The notes below the pieces were generated by a model. It was given only the letters and a program-made list of their open reading frames with translations. It did no database searches and was not told where the DNA came from. Both the position numbers and the translations under genes were made by a program. From NCBI GenBank assembly GCA_019426215.1, contig CM033393.1:11938046-12002045 (forward strand): a DNA stretch of 64,000 nucleotides, read 5' to 3'. Positions 56,127 to 64,000 of the stretch are shown here, in pieces. Origin of the DNA: Buddleja alternifolia (lineage: Eukaryota; Streptophyta; Magnoliopsida; Lamiales; Scrophulariaceae). Positions within the stretch are counted from its first letter, which is position 1. Each line of letters starts with the position of its first letter.

Positions 56127-56486
56127 CTCTCTCCGTCCTAAAAAGGATGTCCACTATTTCACTTTTGTCTGTCCCAAAAAGTTTGTCTCTTACTATAAAA
56201 GTATATATTTATTGTCTAATCTGACTATATTACCCTCTATTTTAATTAAAGAATATATATAATTAATTTATTTTTACTATGAAACTACAATTACATTTAA
56301 GTAAAAATAGTCTTAGACATGGATAATAAACAACAATCATAAATTAAACTAAAATCATAACATGTTTTAAAAGGTAATATTATTTGTTGTCTTTTATTTT
56401 ATGAAAAGGGTATTTTTGAGAAATAATACACTTTTGATAATTCCTAAGAAAAGTCAAAGTAGACATCATTTTTTAGACAGAGTGAG
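56127..56486. mobile_element. Stowaway MITE (Tc1/mariner type)
   Basis: The ends CTCTCTCCGTCCTAAAAAGG and, in reverse complement, CTCACTCTGTCTAAAAAATG form inverted repeats of the Stowaway consensus (CTCCCTCCGTCC). Both are flanked by the TA target dinucleotide (56125-56126 and 56487-56488). The 360-bp body is AT-rich and non-coding. Confidence 0.88.
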
Positions 56487-56488
56487 TA

Positions 56489-57621
56489 TATTATATAAAG
56501 TGAGAGAGGCCTAGAGTAACTATTTTGGGTTGTCAAATTTTGGTGAAACCTTCATCTATCCAAAATTTGACAAGTGTCCCAAATAACTATCATTTCCCCT
56601 CTAAATTTTATTCTCTCATATTTTCTCTCACATTATCTTTATATATCACGTTTATTTTCCTTTTCTCTTCCATACCTTTTTTTTTCCACTATCTTCTTTA
56701 TGTTTTATTTATTGATTTTGGTACAAAAAATAATTATCAAATTGACTTTTACTAAAAGAATTTTTTTTTAATTTTTTCTATTTTGCATACACAAACGAGT
56801 GTGCGGCATTTACTAGTAAACAATTAAACAACATATACTATTTATAAGGACCAAGGCGTGAATCGTTTTCTCAAACTAAAACTACTCCCTGCAAAAATTG
56901 AAAAAGATTTTTCTTCATTATTTCTTTTTCCAATTTACTGTTTCTTTTCTCTTTTATTTTTCTAATTAATTTATTAATTCTTCTAATTTTCATTTAGAAT
57001 GAACAACTACTTTTAATTATAAGACAAGCACTTCACTATGTTTCGATATGGATATGTTCTGCGAGAATTTAGCATGTATTATCTTAAGTTGCGCATACGA
57101 CCAATGTGCATTTCTCTAGATAATAAATATAGCCACTTAGAATAGCTATCTTTGTTTTTCAAGTGTAAAGCTTAAATTAGGCTCATTCTGAATAAATAAT
57201 ATCAAGATAATTCTGATTCTCTTTTTTCTTTCATCAATTAGCTCTCTAAAGGTTTTTTTTTCCCCTTTCTTTTATATGTCTCATCTCAATTTATTTTTCC
57301 TATTTATTATATTTTTCATCTTATTTTGAATTTTTTGTATTTAACTTTTAATAAATCTAAAAACGTCAATATAATTAAAAATATATTATCATATAAAACA
57401 AATAAAGAATATTTATTTACTTTTATGTCTTCTATATTTAAACATACGCATCGAATGCACCGTACTAGTACATATTATATAATGAGAGAAGGAAAAATTA
57501 TATACGAACTCTTCCCTATTTTATCATCTGATATGATACAAATCAATTCCGGTAAGCATTAATTATACAATTACAACCAGTTGTGTTTATCGAGCTCGTT
57601 TCTTAGCAAAATTTGCAATAT
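56489..57621. other. AT-rich intergenic DNA
   Basis: I see no gene or clear transposon end. Open frames at 56525-56755 and 57326-57562 lack any family resemblance and have AT-driven composition. Confidence 0.4.
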
Positions 57622-57800
57622 CAAATAGCAAAACGAGTTGAGAAATAAAAGTATTATTTTCATATAAAGTACCACATACTATAGGTATATTCATTACTTA
57701 TCTTTTTTAATATTATTGGATGATTATGATGGAAAACAAAAGAAGAAAAAAAATTACATTACTTGAGTGTGAAAAAGGAATGGAAAATAACAAAAAGAAA
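57622..57800 (+). repeat. Direct repeat, left copy (probable start of a Copia 5' LTR)
   Basis: ATCAAATAGCAAAACGAGTT through ATAACAAAAAGAAA is repeated with small differences at 60363-60530. If the nested Mutator-like element is removed, this copy continues into 59224-59359 and the primer-binding-site-like sequence. It would then form an LTR of about 320 bp. The true 5' edge is not certain. Confidence 0.5.
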
Positions 57801-59214
57801 GGGAAAATTATTGTTTAGGGAATAGGAAGTTTTCAAATTTATAAAGACACAACAATTCTTAAGTAATTATGGAGAAGGGATTCCTAAACTTTATAAATTA
57901 CTAAAATGGTAAATTCAATGCAAAATCATATTTGTATCACCTATTTCATTTTATTTTTTTTAATATCCATATTCTTCACTTATTAATTTTTCGTTCATCA
58001 CAAATGAAGTTTAACTTTTTTTTTCCTTACAAAGCTACCCAATAGATTTATCAAGAAATGCAAGTAATATTATATTGTATGTCTGAAATAAATTTACAAC
58101 ACTTAAAAATACTTTAAGATAATTGAAAATTACATTAAATAAAAATTTATTTTTATTTACAGTTAAGAACTTCAAAAGTTGCAATCATGTAATAAAAAAT
58201 AAGAGATTAAGAAAATATTAGATGGTATACCAAACAACGCCATTATTATATTTTAAATGACTTCCGAAAATGATACTTGATAAACCATATGATACTTCAT
58301 ATTATGACAAAATAATAATTAAAATAATTAGCCCAATGATATATCAAATTATCATAAGTAATTATCTTTTCATGGATGGTATCTTAATTGAAAGAACCAC
58401 CTACATGAATTTTTTCTAAGCAATTCTATATGAATAATGTCAAAATTTGCATAGATTTCTATCACATTTATCCTTGACGATCATTTGTATGATCATAGTT
58501 GTAATTGTAGCTTTGTTGCGTGAAAAAATTATTCAGATCATAGTTATAATTAAAAAAAATATTAAATTAAAAGTTAGTATTTTTAATTAAAATCGTTCAA
58601 GGGATATAGTTAAAGGCTACAAGGCCATAAAAACAATGAAATTGTAAAAAAAAAAGTGGTGGTGTACGAATACAAAATCGTTATTTATAAAGAAAAACTC
58701 ATATAATATTATTTTCTATTATTCTAAATTTTTAGATGTGTTATACAATTTTCCCAATTTATATTGTATTTTTTATTCAATGTGATGGGTCAATTTGTAC
58801 AAATGAAGATAAATAAACTTTAGTTAGTTATGAAAGAAAATTGGATGAGTGGATAATTTGTATTTTTCTAGGAAACATATGAAGTGGGTAAGACAAAATG
58901 ATTTTGCATTGAATTTGTCATTTTAATAATTTGTTTCAAATATAAAATAGAATATTACTTGCAGTTTTTGATAAATCTATTGGGTAGCTTTGTAAGGAAA
59001 AAAGTAATTCATTTGTGATGAACGAAACATTAATAAGTGAAGAATATGGATAATTAAAAAAAAAGATGAAATAGGTGACACAAATATGATTTTGCATTGA
59101 ATTTACTAATTTAGTAATTTGTAAAGTTTAGGAATCCCTTCTCCCTAATTAGTTAAGAATTGTTGTGTTTTTATAAATTTGAAATCTTCCTATTCCCTAA
59201 ATAATAATTTTCCC
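57801..59214. mobile_element. Mutator-like non-autonomous element with long terminal inverted repeats
   Basis: The ends GGGAAAATTATTGTTTAGGG and, in reverse complement, GGGAAAATTATTATTTAGGG match over arms of roughly 250-300 bp. A perfect 9-bp duplication, AAAAAGAAA, flanks it (57792-57800 and 59215-59223), the size produced by Mutator transposases. The arms share landmarks such as CTACCCAATAGATTTATCA (left) with its complement on the right. The 0.8-kb centre is AT-rich with no transposase. It is inserted in a Copia LTR remnant. Confidence 0.88.
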
Positions 59215-59223
59215 AAAAAGAAA

Positions 59224-60370
59224 CGGTTAGACTAAATATCTTTTTATGTATTTATGTTAAGTTAGGTCTCTTATTTTATTTCCTTATTTCATTATTATTG
59301 TACTCTCTATAAATACTGGTTTTGCTATCAATAATACCAAGGAGAATTATACTTTAACATAGTATCAGCCTAAACCTAATTATCCTAGGCCTCTCTTTTT
59401 TTCTTTTCTCAAGCAGCGACCGCGGCCACACCAGGATTTTGTGTCTCTCGCTGCAGCAGATCACTTTTTTCCGGCCTCTTCCCTCCTTCGTTTAAGATGT
59501 CGTTTTCTCCTCGGCGCATTATTTTTTTCCAGTATATAAGCCTCCTACAGCACCCAATTCTTCTCAATCTCGGAATTTGGTGCCTTTTTTGGTTACACGG
59601 CTACCCTCTCTCGGTTTGTTTTTCATTACGGTATTGTTTCTACTATTTATTTTTTATCTTGTTGTTTCGTTAATTTTTACGTTTTGTGTTTCGATTTCTT
59701 CCCCACCATGTCTGATTCTAAAACTATAGAAACCGTCCACACCACCGACCCCACTCCACCTAAACCTTTTCTTATTCATCCGGCTTTGGCAGCTGACAAT
59801 ATTTATTCTTCCTTTGGTTTTAAGTTAACTGATACTGATTCCAATTAGAAAATTTGGTGCAGTAAGTTTATGGATCTCTGCCATAGTTACTCTGTTTTTG
59901 AACACCTCACCGGTCAATCTAAACCCACCGGTAATACTAATGATCAATGGTTTTCTTTGGATTCCACCATCAAACAATGGTTTTACTCTACTGTTGATAT
60001 TAAAATTCTTAAAAATTTAAGTTTAGAGTATGCCACTTCTTATGATCTTTGGCATGATATTGAAGCCAATTTTCGCAATAACAAACCTACTCACTCCTTA
60101 GAAATAAATGAACCATTTCAAAACTTTCAAAAAGGTACCCTTTCTATTTCCCAATATTGTCAAGAGATGAATTTTCCCGCTGATAATCTTCACGATTTGG
60201 ATTGCCCGATTTCCGATCAAGCCTTTTTATTACAACTTTTACAAGGTCTCCACGAATCCTATCTCCCTTTAGTTACTGTCATCACCACCACAAAGCCTCT
60301 CCCTACTTTTTCCAAAGTTCGCAATTTACTTATCATTCACGAGTCTCGCGAAGTTCACAAAATCAAATAA
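59224..60370 (+). mobile_element. Copia remnant: LTR end, PBS-like site and gag
   Basis: An LTR end (...TACTTTAACA, 59359) is followed by TAGTATCAGCC, a worn version of the usual TGGTATCAGAGCC primer site. A leader of about 340 bp precedes gag. Pol is entirely missing: gag runs directly into the right direct repeat at about 60363, which suggests an internal deletion. Confidence 0.7.
59708..60370 (+). pseudogene. Copia gag pseudogene (Retrofit/Ale-like)
   Basis: The start MSDSKTIETVHTTDP leads after 46 codons to a TAG at 59846. The frame then reads KIWCSKFMDLCHSYSVFEH and on to a stop at 60368. YDLWHDIEANFRNNKP, SISQYCQEMNFPADNL and LLQGLHESYLPLVTVI are UBN2-type gag features. The last residues (EVHKIK) come from the deletion junction with the repeat, and no zinc knuckle remains. 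Confidence 0.8.
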
Positions 60371-60530
60371 CAAAACGAGTTGAGAAATAAGAGTATTATT
60401 TCATATAAAGTACCACATGCTATAGGTATATTCATTACTTATCTTTTTTATTATTGGATGATTTTGATGAAAAACAAAAGAAAAAAAAATTACTTGAGTG
60501 TGAAAAGGGAATGGAAAATAACAAAAAGAA
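60363..60530 (+). repeat. Direct repeat, right copy (possible 3' LTR remnant)
   Basis: It matches 57622-57800 over about 170 bp and diverges after AACAAAAAGAAAC. That point is one base past the Mutator-type target sequence in the left copy. Confidence 0.5.
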
Positions 60531-61960
60531 ACAACTTCTCTCCTTTTTTCTGTCCCACGAAATTTGGCACCTCCCGCAGAAAAGTGTTCGACTAAATTCT
60601 CAAAACTTTAAACATAATGTCGGCTTGTTTCTTAAAGATGAATACTTATTTTCATTCTTTCAACATAAAACTTTTAAAAACATTATCTCGTTTATCTACG
60701 TACTCTAATTCTATGTCCAACGTATATTATTTCGTGTTTTGTAAATACAATCAAAGCAAAAGAAAAAAAAAGGTGTCAAAATCTTATGGTATAGACAAAT
60801 TTAGCAACAACAAAGTGTTAATTACAAGTTGCTTTTTCTTGTACCAATGTCTCTTTAATGCATGCCAAGTTAAAGTGATGAATGGAAAAGGTAATCGAAT
60901 CAAATTGTTTGTTTGGTGGAACTTATGAACTTCTAAAGTATTTTGCAATGTATTGAAAATTTAGAAAACATTCTTTTATGGAGGGCGTTTATTTTTTTTA
61001 ATATTATATTTTTCATTTCTAAGATATCTCAGCCCCAAACAAGGCATGCGAAAAATCTTCAAAATAATTTAATTGTGGACAACTCTTTCTGAGAAAATAT
61101 TTTTAAGGAGGAATTGAAAAATTCTTCAATAAAAAGTAAAAAGGAAAGAAAAAAGAGAGATCACTACTTACTTTCTAAGAAGTTGCTTTTTCACTATAAA
61201 ATATAATATACATTTTAAATTAAAACTTTGTTGTCTTACCTATAAAACATTTAGTACATGTTTAATGAATATTTGCAAACACAACTGATTATAAAAAAAA
61301 AGATTATAAGTGAAAGATAATTCGAAGTGAGAAATAATCCGAAGTAGGTATTGTTTGCAAATATAAGCGAAAAGTAGGAAAAAAATATAGAGGATTGTTT
61401 GCAAAAATAGTGAAAAATATGTTGTAAATAAATTAATTTTAATTACCCATTTACCAACTTATAAATTATAGATTAATATCACTTGAGTTAAGAGCATGAG
61501 AATCATAGTTTATGTTTGCAAACACTTCCAAATAAATTAATTTAAGTCATAAGCTAATAAACGCTTATTTTAAAAGTTCTTGTGAAGTAAATTCAACATG
61601 TGCCTTATTTAATTGATTGGTAAAAATTCCCAATTTTTACTTTTTCCCAAATGTGATTATATATATTGAACATGAACTGCACATTAATTGAAATTGCATT
61701 TTCAAACGCAAATTTTATTATCATGCAATAATATTCTTATCATCAAGATCATCAAGAGGAGTATTGTTTCCAATGGGCCCAACAAATTCTTATGAATGCT
61801 GACATGGCAGAGATTTAATAGCAAACTGTGTAGCATAGTACTATGATGAGTTGAAGAGCATAAAAGAATACTAAATAATCATAAGTGCATTGTAAAATAC
61901 CATGAAAATTTAAATATATTAAATATTAATTATGGCTAACAATAATTAATGGCAGAGATA
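60531..61960. other. AT-rich intergenic DNA
   Basis: No gene is supported. Related words (TTTGCAAATATAAGCGAAAAG, TTTGCAAAAATAGTG, TTTGCAAACACTTCC) recur between 61270 and 61530, suggesting a worn local repeat. Confidence 0.4.
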
Positions 61961-61969
61961 GAGAGAGAG

Positions 61970-62055
61970 GTGCACGTGCGCCTCCCCGCAATCGTCGAGA
62001 TATTTGAGTCAAAAGATGCCGTGCACGTGCCTTCCCAGTCAAAGGTCAAAAGGCA
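61970..62055. promoter_or_regulatory. Paired G-box motifs and W-boxes
   Basis: The identical 10-mer GTGCACGTGC occurs at 61970-61979 and 62031-62040, 61 bp apart, each with a perfect CACGTG core (bZIP/bHLH target). Right after the second lies AGTCAAAGGTCAAAAGG, containing TTGAC-type W-box cores on the minus strand. The patch is much richer in GC than its flanks. I see no clear gene beside it. Confidence 0.45.
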
Positions 62056-62579
62056 GTGATTGCCTTGCACGAGTTCAATAATTATTTCTTTTTCCATCTT
62101 ATTATTATTTTTATTACATTTCATTTATATATGTATAAGAAAAATCCAAATCAAAAGGTGAGAGCCCTAAGCCTAGGATAAGAACGATGAGCATACCCTT
62201 TATCAAATCCATGTAATTTTATTCCAATTAATATTATCTTTTCACACTCGTATTCATTTGTTGGATACTTAATATATAAGTTGATATTATTGACCAATAT
62301 GAACCGTGGTTGGCATGTTACTCCGTTAACAGCTATATAATATAATCTAATATATAATATAATAGATGTATGCTATCTGAAAACTAGTATCAATGGCCTT
62401 CGAAAATTAAATTTAAAACGTCATACTATGTGTAATGGTAAACTATTAGCTAATTATTATTACATAGCAAAAAGAATTCTCCATATTTTTCTCAATCTCG
62501 GATTAGTGGCCTTTTGAATTCAAACGACGGCCACTAACAATAAAAAATAATATTACTCACAAAATATGAAGTAATAATA
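62056..62579. other. AT-rich DNA without visible genes
   Basis: I see no coding potential or paired repeat ends in this stretch. Confidence 0.35.
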
Positions 62580-62960
62580 TTAGAATTGTTATTATATACA
62601 TAATGAGTGACAATAATTTTTTATTTGTGACAATAATGATTTTGAGTGACAAGAATCATTTCTAAGTTATCACAAACAACAATTAATAGCACATGTTTAG
62701 TGACAACACAAATATAGTGACAACTATATATATTTGTTGTCAATAAGATATCATTAAACACGTCATAATTATCTATAATGACAACAATTTTCTTGTCACT
62801 AGTTGTTATGAGCGACAACTTATACACAATTCTTGTCACTATTAAACTTTTAAAAATAATTTTTGTGACAAAACATAAGTTTTTATCACTCAATATATTT
62901 AATTAATAACAACTTTGATATTGTCATTGAAATCTTGTCACTGATATATTATTATTTGCG
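62580..62960. repeat. Dense cluster of GTGACAA/TTGTCAC words
   Basis: About twelve GTGACAA-type words occur in 380 bp in both orientations: GAGTGACAATAA, GAGTGACAAGAA, TAGTGACAACA, TTGTCACTAG, TTGTCACTATT and TTGTCACTGA among them. Such motif-loaded stretches are typical of subterminal regions of CACTA-type transposons, where the transposase binds. I did not find CACTA termini or a 3-bp duplication. Confidence 0.5.
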
Positions 62961-63254
62961 TAATCTATATATATATATATATAAATTATTTTTTATTCAA
63001 TTGAAAGATGATATTTGTAAAATATAGCATTAATTATCAATTTTAAATTATTATTTATTTTATAGAATTTTATCAAATCTAATTCCATAAGTAAAATTAT
63101 TAATTGTAATTGATATCTTAAAGTATAATTATTAATTGTGATTGATATCTTAAAGTATATTTTATTGACAAATCAAAAATTGTCAAGTGTCAAATGAAGG
63201 TGCTTCATCCAATCAAATTAATTTCTACAGTCCAACAATTCAGTGACTAATCAG

Positions 63255-63502
63255 ATGGTGACACGTGGCACATTCCAATACATAGCCAACCAAATCAATA
63301 CAAATCTAATATTAATTCTTTTAAAATATTTTTAACAAATAATATCAGAGAAGTCTCAATTTTACAGACTCTTCTACTCAAATATCTATATATTAGGTCA
63401 AGGGTCACAAGAAAAGGGACTCATATACACGCATCCACACACGTCTAAGCATCAATTGTTCTAATCCAAGTCTTCTCTTTGCCACTTTGAAGTGTGGCAA
63501 CC
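63255..63502 (+). promoter_or_regulatory. Promoter-like block: ABRE/G-box, TATA box and leader hairpin
   Basis: GACACGTGGC (63260-63269) is a strong ABA-response/G-box element. CTATATATTA at about 63386 fits a TATA box, about 125 bp downstream. The leader contains a 7-bp hairpin, TTGCCAC/GTGGCAA (63479-63500), just before an ATG at 63503. The layout resembles a host promoter at the window's right edge. Confidence 0.4.
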
Positions 63503-63761
63503 ATGAGGGTTCTACATCAACCACAAAAATTCTACATCTTCAAAGACAATGAAATCATCTCAAAGTGTTTGTTTCTTCTTCAACAAATTTGAGGAGACTC
63601 ACGCTTTTGTTTCAAGAACAAGCTTTCAGCTTTTGAATCATTTTGAAATGAAGAATCAAGGGATTAGTCTTCGTTTGGAGATTTTTTTTTCTCAAAATTG
63701 TAGTTTCTTTAAATCAAATTATTTATTTATTTATTCTTGTCTTCTTAAATTGCAAACTTAA
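63503..63761 (+). CDS. Possible first exon or small ORF of unknown function
   Basis: Two overlapping starts exist: 63503 (29 codons, MRVLHQPQKFYIF...) and 63549 (70 codons, MKSSQSVCFFFNKFEE...). Neither resembles a family I know. The promoter-like layout upstream makes transcription plausible. The real gene may continue past the window through introns. The longer frame could also be chance, as it ends in low-complexity AT-rich sequence. Confidence 0.2.
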
Positions 63762-64000
63762 AAAATTCATGTCAACAATATATAGACGGATTAATGACCT
63801 TAGTTTCGGATCTCGATTACCGGAATCATTAGTCAATTCTTAGACACATCTCCAATTGAATTGGTTAGAAGACATTGGGTATTTTCCTAAGTTATTCCGT
63901 GGCTCGATCAAACTAATTATGGCATTTATAGTAGAAGGGTTTCATTTTTGCATACCTCGTCAAATGGATATGCTCCCCCTTCTATATTGTGGGAAGATTC
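63762..64000. other. Unassigned sequence at the right edge
   Basis: Composition is less AT-biased than in the preceding region, but I see no open frame or motif that I can assign. It could be part of a gene or transposon that continues beyond the window. Confidence 0.3.

Overview
This window is nuclear DNA from a flowering plant, almost certainly a eudicot. It holds spliced host genes of plant-specific families (NET2/KIP1-like, SKIP34-like, a USP-kinase-U-box protein), a cytosolic-type tRNA-Ala gene and plant LTR retrotransposons of the Copia, Tat and Athila types. The background is AT-rich. I cannot name the species; the repeat families look asterid-like to me, but that is an impression from memory.

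Layout. 1-7854: a Copia-type LTR element on the minus strand that keeps only a broken gag, with its 3' LTR cut by the window start. 7840-9351: a decayed protein-coding sequence of unknown family. 10593-14445: an intact two-exon NET2 actin-binding gene. 14729-18211: a hAT-like element in the 3' flank of NET2, filled with a roughly 3 kb inverted minisatellite. 18220-20956: degenerate repeats and an inverted-repeat element. 20957-25815: a complete but decayed Tork/Tnt1-like Copia element (TSD AATAG), ending 154 bp before a small intact SKIP34-like gene (25970-26278). 27546-32154: an eight-exon minus-strand gene for a U-box protein whose kinase-like domain has lost catalytic motifs. 32155-35399: intergenic DNA with SINE-like sequences. 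35400-53543: an 18.1 kb Ty3/Gypsy Tat-clade element (TSD GGGTC). 53549-64000: gene-poor DNA with tRNA-Ala(CGC), a LINE tail, a Stowaway MITE, a Mutator-like element (9-bp TSD) inside a Copia remnant, and promoter-like motifs near the right edge.

The most striking unit is the Tat element. On the sense strand it has a decayed gag, protease, RT, degenerate RNase H, a second (archaeal-type) RNase H and integrase. On the opposite strand of its 3' half it carries a spliced gene with its own TATA box, encoding a plant mobile domain (PMD) protein with a coiled-coil C-terminal exon. An Athila-type deletion derivative (44945-49185, TSD AGTGA) has since inserted into that antisense gene. The order of events is therefore capture of the PMD gene by a Tat lineage, insertion of this copy, then the Athila insertion; fewer LTR mismatches in the Athila copy agree with this.

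Three host genes appear functional: NET2, SKIP34-like and the U-box gene. Two have transposons very close by (hAT after NET2, Copia before SKIP34), which may affect their transcripts.
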